In this document: piece by piece, positions 1 through 10,100 of the stretch | Layout: each line of letters opens with the position of its first letter | Position numbering within the stretch: the stretch's first letter is position 1 | NCBI RefSeq assembly: GCF_004923315.1 | Contig: NZ_CP039650.1 | Coordinates: forward strand, 62,001-126,000 | Direction of reading: 5' to 3' | Length of the DNA: 64,000 bases | Source of the DNA: Azospirillum sp. TSA2s | GTDB lineage: Bacteria; Pseudomonadota; Alphaproteobacteria; Azospirillales; Azospirillaceae | The notes under the pieces: model-generated | Told to the model about the DNA's origin: nothing | Seen by the model: only the letters and a program-made list of their open reading frames with translations | The model's database searches: none | Made by a program: the position numbers and the translations under genes

Positions 1-73
1 GCAGCCCGAGCACGAAGATGCCGAGGTTGAAGTGCTCATAGATCGGGGCGTTCAGGTCGGTGTGGGTGGCCAT
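1..73 (-). CDS. Start of an unknown gene, cut by the left edge
   Basis: Only the first 24 codons are in the window. They begin MATHTDLNAPIYEHFNLGIF and turn hydrophobic at the end, which suggests a short N-terminal tail before a membrane segment. The ATG at 71-73 is preceded by a GGAG about 9 bases upstream. The other ATG, at 76-78, lies in a different frame that stops within ten codons, so it is unlikely to be used. I do not recognise the family. The gene is transcribed leftward, away from the kinase remnant at 260-652. Confidence 0.5.
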   Translation of the reverse strand, partial: MATHTDLNAPIYEHFNLGIFVLGL

Positions 74-259
74 GGCATGTGCTCCATTCCGGTGCCGCGC
101 GGGCGGCTTTTATGGGGAATATGAGCGCAGGCTAATGAGAAGATGAGTGGGTGGCATTGCGAATTCGCAAGGGATCAAGGGACTTGCACATTCTTTGGAC
201 CGTCCGGACGTCGTGCCGCACCGTTCCATCGCAAAATTGACCTGTCGGTGCTTCCATGA

Positions 260-652
260 CGAGGGCATCTGGCACCGACCGATGGTTCAGGGCAAAGCGA
301 GGACCGGTATAGCGCTCCGTTCAACACCCGCGACGGCGGCTTCTGCATCATCGAATTCAGCGAGGATGCGACCGGCAATCTCACCGACTATATCCATGTC
401 GAGGCCAACGACGGGTACGAGCGGCAGACCGGCATCCGCAACATTATCGGCCTGCCCGGCGGCATGAACGGCCGCCAGATGGCCGAACTGGCCCGCATCG
501 GCCGCCCGGACCTGAAGACGCTGTTCATCACCGGCTTCACCGAGAACACGCTGCTGAACAACGGACAGCTGGGACCCGGCATGTTGGTGCTGACCAAGCC
601 CTTCGCAATGGACGTGCCGACCACACGGATCAGGGAGCTGATCGCGGGGTGA
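260..652 (+). pseudogene. Remnant of a hybrid sensor histidine kinase (PAS joined to receiver C-terminus)
   Basis: The frame is open from the stop at 257-259 to the TGA at 650-652. Its first half (about 320-440) reads like the start of a sensor-kinase PAS domain: GGFCIIEF, then a VEAN..YERQTGI motif. Its second half (about 455-652) reads like the end of a receiver domain: GGMNGRQMAELARIGRPDLK, LFITGF, and LTKPFA with the conserved lysine. The kinase core and the phospho-acceptor part of the receiver are missing. There is no ATG before 464. The simplest reading is an internal deletion that fused PAS to receiver; a short protein starting at 464 could not fold as a receiver. Confidence 0.65.
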
Positions 653-1395
653 GGGTGCAAGATTGGCGGTAACCAGCTAAGGAGCCCATCGCTGGCCAGC
701 GCATATACCTGCGCGGGAGTTATCTCCAGGCTTGAAGACAGCTTCAGCTTCCCCTTGGAAAGATCATTTACTTCAGGCAGTATGTGTGGAACATCGCCTT
801 AGCTTTCAGTAGAAAGTTGAGTCCATAGACATGCCAATGGATGAAAAACATATCATCGTTGTTCCGGGCTTTGCCAGCCGGGAAAAGGATGAATGCCTCA
901 AGCGGTTGACCGAGGGGTTGACAAGATTTGCCGCCTTGCGCGGTTTGATGTTGCAGCCGGTCGATCCCCCCGATGCGTACAGCCAGTACAGCTATCAATA
1001 TGACAGCGGAGACAACAAGAAATTTTCTCTTTCATTTAAAGAGGTGTTCTGGAACGATTTAACCCCACCTCTTTCTGAACGCCCCCCGTTTGAGAAGTTC
1101 ATTGGGGGACTATCGATTCTTTTATTCTGGACCATGTCCCGGCGAGTTTTAAGGGTCGTTTGGTCAAACCGCTATATGTTTATGAGTGCAGTATTCGCCG
1201 TGCTGATCCTCCTTTTCTGGTACTATGGCGCTGTCATTTCGGCGCTAACCGCCATCGGGGCACAGGACGGAGCAAACCCCTTCGTCAATGCGCTTCCGCA
1301 ATCCGTCAGCAGTTCACTCAGTGCACTCGGATCAAAGCTTGCCGGCTGGCAGATTTGGCTCAGCGCTTCGGCTCTGATGGCGCTGTTGCCCGTAA

Positions 1396-2268
1396 GGGGC
1401 GGTCTTCAGAATGCACTGAGGCGGTTTGCGATGATGAAGATGGCGGCGGCAGTGAGCAAGGAGAGGACGATCCGTCCGAGCCTATCCTGCCGTCGATCCA
1501 GGCGTTTGTTCGCGAGTAGCCAAGCGCAGCCGTGCTCGACAACGCATCGGACCTTTCCGAACCCCGAGCCGTGGGGCTCGCCGATCTTGCGGATGTGCGG
1601 TTGAACCCCGTCACGTAAGCAGAGCCAACGGTTATCGGCACTGTCGTAGCCTGCGTCGGCGTAGAGCTTGGCAATGGCGGCGCAGACCACCTGGGCCAGG
1701 CGCAGCAAGTCGGGGAAGAGCATGGTGTCATGGACATTGGCGGCAGACGGCATGACCGCCAGTGGCAGGCCGTCAGTGGAGACCACCACGTGATACTTGG
1801 TGCCGGGCTTGCCGCGGTCGGTGGGATTCGGGCCGGTCAACTCACCACCGTGCTTTGCACGTACCGAACAACTGTCGACCACGACGTCCCAAGCGGCGGC
1901 ATCGGGACCGGAGCGCGCCATACGGACGAGGACGGCATGGACACGGCGGAGCAACGCTGTCGTGTCCCATTTGTCCAAGCGGCGGCGCAGGGTTGAGCCT
2001 GAGGCGCGCCCGTCCGCCGCCCGAAGTTCGCGCCACTGGACGCCCTCACGCAGGAAGAAGCGGAGGGTTTCGATGACCTCCACGGTGGACATCGGCGGAC
2101 GCCCGGGGCCGGCAGTCCGATCCTCGATCCGGTCGATGAGCCCTGCAACCAAGTCCGCAACTGTCGGTCCCATGCCCGCCTCTCTGTGCCAAAGGCACAG
2201 GAAACCGACAGCAGATCAGCGGGTTTCCAGAGGGGTGATCATCGGATGAGGGTTCTGGAAACCGCCTC
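1396..2268 (-). mobile_element. IS5-family insertion sequence, 873 bp, with terminal inverted repeats and TAA target duplication
   Basis: The left end starts GGGGCGGTCTTCAGAA and the reverse complement of the right end starts GAGGCGGTTTCCAGAA, an imperfect inverted repeat. TAA flanks both sides (1393-1395 and 2269-2271), fitting a 3-bp TNA-type target duplication known in part of the IS5 family. One transposase gene fills the element. The intact duplication and uninterrupted transposase suggest a recent insertion. It disrupts the hydrolase-like gene at 831-2756. Confidence 0.85.
1406..2173 (-). CDS. IS5-family DDE transposase
   Basis: This 255-residue protein catalyses cut-and-paste transposition of the surrounding element. 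The N-terminus contains the IS5-type segment with LREGVQWREL. The catalytic region shows VVDSCSVRAKHGG (first Asp), GKPGTKYHVV, YADAGYDSADNR (second Asp) and GFGKVRCVVEHGCAW near the expected Glu position, then RLDRRQDR and a hydrophobic tail. It is read as one continuous frame, whereas several IS5 subgroups need a frameshift between two frames. The reading direction is opposite to the gene it disrupts. Confidence 0.88.
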   Translation of the reverse strand: MGPTVADLVAGLIDRIEDRTAGPGRPPMSTVEVIETLRFFLREGVQWRELRAADGRASGSTLRRRLDKWDTTALLRRVHAVLVRMARSGPDAAAWDVVVDSCSVRAKHGGELTGPNPTDRGKPGTKYHVVVSTDGLPLAVMPSAANVHDTMLFPDLLRLAQVVCAAIAKLYADAGYDSADNRWLCLRDGVQPHIRKIGEPHGSGFGKVRCVVEHGCAWLLANKRLDRRQDRLGRIVLSLLTAAAIFIIANRLSAF

Positions 2269-2866
2269 TAAATCTCATCGTCGACGTGGCCCATTCGACC
2301 AAGCGCTACTTCAGGAATGACGACGATATGGCGCGGAAGCTGCAGGCGCGCATTGCAGTCGCTTTGAACGATGCCAAAGGGAAGAACTATACCGACATCG
2401 TTGTCGTCGCCCACAGCTTTGGCGCAGTTGCGGCGGTGGAGGCTCTCGCTGCCTTTCAGTCGGATGTTCCGATACATCTCGTCACTGCCGGATCACCGCT
2501 TGCCATATGCTGCGCACGTTCCCCAGACCTGGAACGAGCCGTGCATGACCTTTTGACAAACAAAGACATTATGGGTTGGAGCGATTTTTATTCTAATGAT
2601 GACTGGATGTGCTGCGCCCCGCCGGTAAAAGGTAATTTCCCCCACTTCAAAGTCACTCCCATTAAATTTTCGACGGGATTTACTGAGAAATTTACAGGGA
2701 AGGCACACATGAACTATTTCAACTGCAATGTGTTGTACAAACAGATCCTGGAGTGACAACACGCCTTAAACCGCGGCTGACGCAAGGCTGAACACGGCCT
2801 TGGCCAAGCGTTCCTACAAATGCGGTTCGTTTGGCTACGGAGCAGCCACTTCCCGGCTTTCTACCC

Positions 2867-4855
2867 CTACCCCACCGGAAACCGCAGCACGAAGCGCGTG
2901 CCCTTCCCCTCGCCATCCTCCAGCGCAATGCTGCCGCGCATGGTGCCGGTCATGATGTTGGCGCAGATGCTGAGGCCCAGGCCGCTGGCGCCCAGGCCGC
3001 GCTTGGTCGTGAAGAAGGGGTCGAAGATGCGGGAGCGGATGTCGGCGGGAATGCCCTTGCCGTCGTCGGCGTAATGCATTTCGATCCAGCCGGCCGGCTG
3101 CTCGCGGGCGGACAATAGGATGCGGCCAGGCTCGCCCTCGTCGAAGGCGTGGACCAGGGCGTTGATGATCAGGTTCGACAGCACCTGCGCGAAGGAGCCG
3201 GGATAGCCGTCGACGATCAGGCCGGCGGGAATGTCCAGTTCCACCGTCACGCGGGTGCGGCGCAGGCGCGGGCGCAGACTCAGCAGCACTTCGTCGACAT
3301 AGGCGGCAAGGTCGAAGGCGCGGCGCTCGCCGCTGGCCTGGTCGGAGGCGACCTGCTTGAAACTCTGGATCAGGCCGGTGGCGCGCTCCACGTTCGACAG
3401 GATCATCCGCGTCGATTCCCACGCGACGTCCAGGAAGTCCCGGAAGTCGCTGCGGCGGATGCGGTTCTCCTCGAACAGGGTGCGGATGCGGCCGACCTCC
3501 TCCGCCAGATGGGAGATGGCGGTCAGGGTGACGCCGATGGGGGTGTTTACCTCATGCGCCACGCCGGCGACCAGCTGGGCCAGCGAGGACAGCTTCTCCG
3601 CCTGGATCAGGCTGGCCTGGGCGTCGCGCAGTTCGGCCTCCGCCCGCTTTCTCGCGGTGATGTTGAGCGCCACGGTAACGATGTGGGTGACCTCGCCGTC
3701 ATCGTCGGTCAGCGGCATCTTGGTGGTCAGCCAGTCGCGCATCGCGCCATCGCCGTCGGGCGCGCGGTCCTCGTGGAAGGGGACGCCCTGGCCGCTGTCC
3801 ACCACCAGCCGGTCGAGAGCGGTGGCGCGGTCGGTGGAGGGGCCGGGCGGCGGAGCGGCGGCGGGGCCGTAGGTCTCGCGGTAGTAACGGTTGGTCAGGC
3901 GCACCGTGCCGTCGCGGTCCTTCACGTCGATCAGGGCCGGGATGGCATCGATCACCCCGGTCAGGATCTCGCGGCCCTGACGCAACGCCTCGTCGGCGAT
4001 CAGGCGGTCGGTGATGTCGGTGAAGGTCCGCACCTGCCCGCCGTCCGGCAGCGGCACCACCCGCACCTCGATGAACCGGCCGTCGCCCTGGGGCCGGGCA
4101 TAGACGAACTCCCGCTCCGGCCGGCCGATACGGTCCATCAGATACACGGTCTTGGCGTCGAGGTCGTCGCCGAAATCGGGGGCGCCGGACGGCAGTCCGA
4201 CGATGCCGTTGGCGATCTGGTGCCGCACCACGTCGGGCAGCGCCGGGTTGGCGCGCATCAACTCCTCGCCAACGCCCAAGATGTCCAGCGCGTTGCTGTT
4301 CCAGGCGATGTAGTGCAGGTCGCGGTCGAGCAGGACGATGCCCTGCCCCATATTCTCCAGTGTCAGGCGCAGCAGATGGCGCTGGGTGGCAAGCTCGTCC
4401 TCCGCCCGCCGACGCTCGGTCACGTCGGAATAGGTGCGGAGGAATCCGCCGCCGGAGGTCGGACGGGTCCGCACCTCCAGCACCCGGCCATTGGGGCGGC
4501 GGTGCTCGTACAGGGGCGGATCGCCGCGGCGCGCACGATCCAGATTGTGGGCGGCAATGGCTTCGGGGTCGCCGGGACCGTATTCGCCGCGGTGGGCGAG
4601 GTAATGGACGATGCGGGCATAGTCGGCGCCGGGCATGTAGCCGCGCGGCACCTCGAACATCTCGTAAAGCCGGCCGTTGATGACGCGCACCGTCAGGTCG
4701 GCATCGACCAGCATCACGCCTTGGTCCATCTGCTCCAAAGCCAGCACGGCGAGATCGTCGCCGGTTGCGGGCTCCGGTCCAGGTCCGTCACCCGGAAGAG
4801 GACGGGTCGCCAGATATTCAGGACTCTGGGGAAGGTCGGGAATCTGGGCCGGCAA
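2867..4855 (-). CDS. Cytosolic PAS-PAS-PAS sensor histidine kinase
   Basis: The protein has 662 residues and no membrane segment. Three PAS-like domains lie near residues 40-147, 163-283 and 298-402; the first two begin with MDQGVMLVD and MGQGIVLLD, and each is followed by a TYSDVTERR, TFTDITDR or ALNITARKR linker. The phospho-acceptor His is in the H-box VAGVAHEVNTPIG (about H434). The C-terminal ATPase domain has NLIINALVHAFD (N box), YADDGKGIP (G1) and GLGLSICANIM (G2). It lacks a receiver and has no response-regulator gene beside it, so its partner is elsewhere. The signal is unknown; PAS domains of this type often bind redox cofactors or small molecules. Confidence 0.9.
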   Translation of the reverse strand: MPAQIPDLPQSPEYLATRPLPGDGPGPEPATGDDLAVLALEQMDQGVMLVDADLTVRVINGRLYEMFEVPRGYMPGADYARIVHYLAHRGEYGPGDPEAIAAHNLDRARRGDPPLYEHRRPNGRVLEVRTRPTSGGGFLRTYSDVTERRRAEDELATQRHLLRLTLENMGQGIVLLDRDLHYIAWNSNALDILGVGEELMRANPALPDVVRHQIANGIVGLPSGAPDFGDDLDAKTVYLMDRIGRPEREFVYARPQGDGRFIEVRVVPLPDGGQVRTFTDITDRLIADEALRQGREILTGVIDAIPALIDVKDRDGTVRLTNRYYRETYGPAAAPPPGPSTDRATALDRLVVDSGQGVPFHEDRAPDGDGAMRDWLTTKMPLTDDDGEVTHIVTVALNITARKRAEAELRDAQASLIQAEKLSSLAQLVAGVAHEVNTPIGVTLTAISHLAEEVGRIRTLFEENRIRRSDFRDFLDVAWESTRMILSNVERATGLIQSFKQVASDQASGERRAFDLAAYVDEVLLSLRPRLRRTRVTVELDIPAGLIVDGYPGSFAQVLSNLIINALVHAFDEGEPGRILLSAREQPAGWIEMHYADDGKGIPADIRSRIFDPFFTTKRGLGASGLGLSICANIMTGTMRGSIALEDGEGKGTRFVLRFPVG

Positions 4856-5120
4856 GGTCTGGGTGCCATCCGTCGTTTCGCTGGTCCGCTATCGAACGGG
4901 CTACTGTAACAGCCCCATTCCCTCCTGCCGAGTTCTCCTCTGCGCCATGGAGTCGCAATACGGAGACATTTGTGAGGCATTTTAAGTATTTCGGAACCTT
5001 TGCCGCACTACCCTGTTTCGAATCGCAGGTGGTTTGTGCAAGATCGCCGGATGAGCAATACTGCGTCGGCGCTGCTGCGCTTCTCCCGTGTTCCACTGGC
5101 TGTTCTGAGGTAACCGCCCC

Positions 5121-5585
5121 TTGTCCGGACTGGCCGCCCTTCCCGCACCGACCGGCACGTCGCCCAACGCGGGCCTCGCGAAGCTGCGTCAGATGCTGGC
5201 GAGCGACGCCGCGGCGGTGCAACCAATCCGCCGCATCCCGGGCGAAGAGGAACGCAAGCGCGGCAAGGACGGCACCGAGGCGACCGGCGACGCCCTGCAG
5301 AGCAGCGGGCGCGCCGATGCCGACTCGACGGCGACACGGGCGAAATCGTCGGCGGGTTCGGCCGGCGGATTTGCCATCGGCGGTGCGGATGAGAACGCCG
5401 GACCGGTCAATGGCGGGCCGGTGCCGCTGAACGCTCTTCCCAATGCCGGCTATGTCGCGCAAAGCATCCATCAGGAAGCCATGGGCAGCGGCCTGACCAT
5501 CGAACCCTGGTCGGAGGCCATCGACGCCTACCGCCGCGCCGATGCCGGGGTGAACACGCCGATGGTCACGCAGATCGCGGTGTAA
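5121..5585 (+). CDS. Conserved-looking hypothetical protein, 154 aa
   Basis: The start is taken as TTG at 5121 because a GAGG ribosome-binding site lies at 5107-5110 and the frame is closed by TGA at 5106-5108. The protein is low in predicted structure in its first two thirds (Ala, Gly, Ser, Arg rich) and ends in an ordered-looking segment with PNAGYVAQSIHQEAMGSGL and a YRRADAG motif. No signal peptide or membrane segment is visible. I do not recognise the family. It is divergent from the PAS kinase at 2867-4855, with about 265 bp between them. Confidence 0.6.
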   Translation: MSGLAALPAPTGTSPNAGLAKLRQMLASDAAAVQPIRRIPGEEERKRGKDGTEATGDALQSSGRADADSTATRAKSSAGSAGGFAIGGADENAGPVNGGPVPLNALPNAGYVAQSIHQEAMGSGLTIEPWSEAIDAYRRADAGVNTPMVTQIAV

Positions 5586-5684
5586 GGTTCCGGACGGTTG
5601 CCCCCCGGCTATTGCATTCATACACTTCCAGACATAGCTAGGTCTCTGGAAGCAAGGGAACTTCGCGTCATCCCCGCCTTCGCG

Positions 5685-6990
5685 CACTGCTGTCCGGGAT
5701 TTTATGATGGATTGCAGCTGCACGGCAGACAAAGCCAGAGTTCTGGCCCAAAATCGCAGTCGCCAAACATAGATTTTGAGGTCTGCCGTGCCGTTCCAAG
5801 CTAGCGGATTTTTGCGCCTTGTGGAACCTCTGGACCGTCGTGCGGTGAACAGGATTGTCGTGCGGCACCGGGGCAATCATGGGGTCGGGACGGGGGACAA
5901 CGGCTGGACGTGCCAGCGGCACCTCAAGGCGATGCTTTTCGCCCAGTTCGCCGGGCTGAAGAGCCTTCGCGAGATTGCGGAGGGCTTGGCGGCCCAGCCG
6001 GCGGGCCTGTACCACACCGGCCTGCGTCCGGTGAGCAAGAGCACGCTCAGCGATGCCTCGGCGGCACGGCCTGCGGCGGTGTTCCGGGAGATTGCCGATC
6101 TGGTCATGGGCGGCTTGGCCCGATCGGCGCGTCAGGAAAGTCGGGAGTTGGTGCGGTTGATCGACGGCTCTCCGATCATGTTGCGGGACCGCCGCTTCAA
6201 CTGGGCCGAAGCTGATTCTCGCTGTCGTGGCCTGAAGCTGCATCTGGCCTACGATCCGCGGGCGGCCACGCCGGTCCATTTTGCCGTGGAAACGCCTAAG
6301 CTCAGCGAAATCAAGGTGGCTCGGCGACTGCCGTTCGTTGCCGGGACCACCTACGTCTTCGACAAGGGATACACGGATTATTGCTGGTGGCATGAGATCA
6401 CCATGGCAGGGGCGCTGTTCGTGACCCGGTTGAAGAGCAATGCCCGCCGCCGGGTGGAGCGAAGCGTCGAGGCGGTTGGCGACAACATCGAAGCGGACCG
6501 CCGGGTGAAGATCGGCCACAAGAAGCCGCGTGGCGGCGCGACCAACCCGCTCTACGACACCGAACTTCGTGAAGTGGTGGTGGCGCGCCCGGATAAGGAG
6601 CCACTCCATCTGATCACCAATGATCTTGACCGGTCTGCCCAGGAGATCGCCAATCTCTATAAGGAACGCTGGCAGATTGAGTTGTTCTTCAAGTGGATCA
6701 AACAGAACCTCAAGCTGAAGACATTCTTCGGTCGCTCAGAGAATGCCGTCAGAATTCAGATCTACACGGCATTGATTGCCTTCTGCTTGTTGCGGCTATT
6801 CCAGAACACCTACGCCAAAAACCACGTTGGCGGTGCGAAGGCCCTCAAGGTCAGGCTCAAGGTTGCACTCTTCGAACCTTTCAACACCACCAATCGCTGT
6901 CCGACAAGGCCACGGCCACCGCAAAAACGACCGCCAGACCGCCAACTCAGCCTCAAACTGGCCGAGCCCTGAAAATCCCGGACAGCAGTG
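5685..6990 (+). mobile_element. IS4-family insertion sequence, 1306 bp, inserted in a palindromic repeat
   Basis: Both ends carry the perfect inverted repeat CACTGCTGTCCGGGATTTT (5685-5703, and its complement at 6972-6990). The flanking bases are CGCG on each side (5681-5684 and 6991-6994), and beyond them CCCGCCTT and AAGGCGGG. Before insertion the site would have read as one palindrome, CCCGCCTTCGCGAAGGCGGG. Because this palindrome extends the inverted repeat, the exact boundary and the 4-bp target duplication are my best estimate. One intact transposase gene fills the element. Confidence 0.8.
5788..6972 (+). CDS. IS4-family transposase
   Basis: The protein has 394 residues with the DDE fold of the IS4 family. 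Visible motifs are LIDGSPIMLRDRRF (first Asp), TYVFDKGYTDYCWW (second Asp) and the IS4 signature Y-x2-R-x3-E-x6-K in YKERWQIELFFKWIKQNLK. The GTG at 5788 is chosen because GAGG sits five bases upstream; a TTG at 5776 is in frame but poorly placed. The stop codon overlaps the right terminal repeat, as often seen in compact elements. No frameshift or internal stop is present, so the enzyme looks functional. Confidence 0.88.
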   Translation: MPFQASGFLRLVEPLDRRAVNRIVVRHRGNHGVGTGDNGWTCQRHLKAMLFAQFAGLKSLREIAEGLAAQPAGLYHTGLRPVSKSTLSDASAARPAAVFREIADLVMGGLARSARQESRELVRLIDGSPIMLRDRRFNWAEADSRCRGLKLHLAYDPRAATPVHFAVETPKLSEIKVARRLPFVAGTTYVFDKGYTDYCWWHEITMAGALFVTRLKSNARRRVERSVEAVGDNIEADRRVKIGHKKPRGGATNPLYDTELREVVVARPDKEPLHLITNDLDRSAQEIANLYKERWQIELFFKWIKQNLKLKTFFGRSENAVRIQIYTALIAFCLLRLFQNTYAKNHVGGAKALKVRLKVALFEPFNTTNRCPTRPRPPQKRPPDRQLSLKLAEP

Positions 6991-7055
6991 CGCGAAGGCG
7001 GGAATCCAGAGTCTCCAGCGCAGGTGCTTCCAAAGTCTGGATTCCCGCCTTCGCG
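6991..7055. repeat. REP-like palindromic pair (20-bp perfect inverted repeat)
   Basis: The arm CGCGAAGGCGGGAATCCAGA at 6991-7010 is matched by its exact reverse complement at 7036-7055, with a 25-base loop. A related half, with CCCCGCCTTCGCG, lies just left of the IS4 element at 5672-5684. Together these look like an extragenic palindromic repeat cluster of the kind scattered through many bacterial genomes, into which the IS4 element was inserted. No gene lies within it. Confidence 0.75.
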
Positions 7056-7181
7056 GGAAAGACGGCCAATGAAGTAATTTTATTCCAATGCTTCACACGA
7101 CGCGGAAATGTGGCCGCGATGTGGCCGAGATGTGTAAGTTGATCTCTCCCACCGAGGAAGAGGGAAATACAGTCTCCCCTC

Positions 7182-10100
7182 TCAATCGTCCCCGCTGGCC
7201 GGCATCGGGCCGTGGGGCAGATCCGCCTTCCGGCTGCGGAACAGGTTGCCGACGAAGTGGCCGAAATCCTCCATGTAGAGGTAAAGTGACGGCGTGATGT
7301 AAAGCGTCAGCACCTGCGACACGCACAGCCCGCCGACCACGGCGAGACCCAGCGGCTGGCGCAGTTCGGCGGCGGCGCCGTGGGCGATGGCGATGGGCAG
7401 GGTGCCCATGATCGCCGCCATGGTGGTCATCATGATCGGGCGGAAGCGCAGCAGGCAGGCCTGCTCGATGGCGTCGCGCGCCGCCATGCCGTTGCGCCGC
7501 GCCTCCACCGCGAAGTCGATCATCATGATCGCGTTCTTCTTCACGATGCCGATCAGCATCAGGATGCCGATGATGGCGATGACGCTGAGTTCGGTGTCGA
7601 ACAGAATCAGCGTCGCCAGCGCGCCGATGGCCGCCGAGGGCAGGCCGGACAGGATGGTCAGCGGGTGGATGAAGCTCTCGTACAGCACGCCCAGCACGAT
7701 GTAGATCACCAGCACCGCCGCCGCCAACAGCAGGGCCTGCCCCGCCTGGGCGTCCTGGAACACCTGGGCGGTGCCGGCGAAGCCGGTGGTGATGGTGGCG
7801 GGCAGCCCCATCTCGCGCTCCGCCCCGCGGATCAGGTCGACCGCTTGCCCGAGCGAGGCGCCGGGAGCCAGGTTGAAGGACAGGGTGACGGCGGGAAGCT
7901 GCCCCTGGTGGGCCACCGCCAGCGGGCCGGCCGTGCGCTCCACCCGCGCGAAGGCGTCGAGCGGCACCAGCTTGCCGCTGGTGGTGGAACGGACATAGAT
8001 GCGCGACAGCGAACTGTCGTCGCCCTGGTATTTCGGCTCCAGTTCGATCAGCACCTGATAGTCGTTGCTGGGGGTGTAGATGGTTGAGACCTGCCGCTGG
8101 CCGAAGGCGCTGTAGAGGGTCGAGCGCACCTGATCGACGCCGATGCCCAGCGTCGCCGCCTTCTCGCGGTCGATGTGGACATAGGCCTGGGGGTTGTTGA
8201 GCTGAAGGTCGCTGGTGACGTCCTGCAGGATGGGGATGCCGCGCAGCGCCTGCTCCAGCCGGCCGGACCATTGGTACAGCTCGTCCAGGTCCAGGCCCTG
8301 GATGGTGTACTGATAGAGGCTCTTGGATGCACGGCCGCCGATGCGCAGGTTCTGCACCGGCTGCATGTAGACCGCCATGCCGGGGATGCCGGCGACCTGA
8401 CGGCGAAGCTGCTGGATCACCTCGGTCGCCGACGGACGCTCGTCGCGCGGCTTCAGGGTGATGAACATGCGGCCCTGGTTGCCGGTGTTGCCGCCGGTCC
8501 CGACGGAGGAGATGACGTCGACCACCGCCGGGTTGGCCTTGACGATGGCGGCGACCTGCTGCTGCCGTTCCGCCATCGACGGGAAGGCAATGTCGGCCCG
8601 CGCTTCCGTCGTCACGAAGATCTGGCCGATGTCCTCGGTCGGGAAGAAGCCCTTGGGGATCGCCTGATAGAGCAGTCCGGTGCCGATGATGGTGCCGATC
8701 ATCACCAGCCCCATCAGCGGCCGGTGGCGCAGGGTCCAGCGCAGGGTCCGCCCATAGCCGTTCAGCAGGGCGGAGAAGCCCGCCTCCAGCGTGCGGCCGA
8801 ACCACCCTTCCTTCTGGTCATGGGCGTGGGTTAGGAAGCGCGAGCACATCATCGGCGTCAGCGTCAGCGACACGAAGGCCGACGCGGCGATCGACATGGT
8901 GACGACCAGGGCGAATTCGTGGAACAGACGCCCGACCACGCCGCCCATCAGCAGGATCGGGATGAAGACGGCGACCAGCGACAGGGTGATCGACAGGATG
9001 GTGAAGCCGATCTCGCGGGAGCCCTTGATCGCGGCATCGAACGGCTTCATCCCCTCTTCGACATAGCGGACGATGTTCTCCATCATCACGATGGCGTCGT
9101 CCACCACGAGGCCGACCGCCAGGGTCAGCGCCATCAGCGAGATGTTGTCGACGGAAAATCCCAGCAGATGCATGCCGCCCGCCGTCGCGATCAGCGAGAT
9201 CGGCACGGCCAGCGCCGGGATCAGCGTCGCCGACAGCCGGCGCAGGAACAGGAAGATCACCAGAACGACCAGCACGATGGTCAGGCCCAGGGTGAACTGC
9301 ACGTCCTCCACCGCCTGACGGATCGACTGCGAGCGGTCGTTGACCACCTGGATGGCGGCGGCGGCCGGAAGCTGGGTCTGGAAGACCGGGACCAGCTCGC
9401 GCACGCGGTCCACCACGTCGACCGTGTTGGCGTCGGGCTGGCGCTGGACCGCCAGCATGATGCTGCGGGTGCCGTTCAGCCAGCTGGCGGTGCGGTCGTT
9501 CTCCACACTGTCCAGCACCTTCGCCACGTCGCCCAGCCGCACGGGGGCGTTGTTGCGATAGGCGACGATCAACTGGCGGAAGGCGTCGGCGTCGGGAAGC
9601 TGCGGGTTGGCGGCGATCACCAACTGCTGCTGCTGGCCTGTCAGGGTGCCGACGGGGGTATTGGCGTTGGCGGCGGCCAGCGCCTTCTGCAACTCGTCGA
9701 TACCGATGCCGCGCAAAGCCAGGGCGTTGGGGTTGACCTGAATCCGAACGGCGTATTTCTGCGAGCCGTAGATCTGCACCTGGGCCACGCCCGGCAGGGT
9801 CGCGACTTTTGGCTGGATCAGCGTCTCGGCGATGTCGTTCAGGCGTGCCAGCGGCAGGGTCGGCGAGTTCAGCGACAGGAACAGGATCGGCTGGTCGGCC
9901 GGGTTGACCTTGCGGTAGCTGGGCGGCGTCGTCATCTCCGCCGGCAGCCGGCGCTGGGTGCGGGCGAGGGCCGCCTGCACGTCGGCCGCCGCCGCGTCGA
10001 TGTCGCGTTCCAGCACGAATTGGATGGTGATGCTGGTGTTGCCGAGCGTGCTGTTCGACGTGATGGTGTCGATGCCGGCGATGGTGGAGAACTCGCGCTC

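Larger units (their letters stand above)
831..2756 (+). pseudogene. Alpha/beta-hydrolase-like membrane protein gene interrupted by an IS5-family element
   Basis: The N-terminal part (831-1395) starts MPMDEKHIIVVPGFASREKD, with VVPGF typical of the first strand and oxyanion region of an alpha/beta hydrolase, followed by two hydrophobic segments near residues 90-140. The C-terminal part (2272-2756) carries VVVAHSFGAVAA, a nucleophile-elbow serine motif, and a histidine near the end (KAHMNYF) that could be catalytic. Removing the insertion and one TAA target copy joins the halves in frame and gives 349 residues. As it stands the gene cannot make the whole enzyme. The substrate is unknown; a lipase-like or esterase-like activity is only an inference from the serine motif. 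Confidence 0.75.

Noticed and set aside
8175-8834. Plus-strand open frame inside the RND pump gene
   Set aside because: Antisense shadow of a full-length pump; no domain or start signal.
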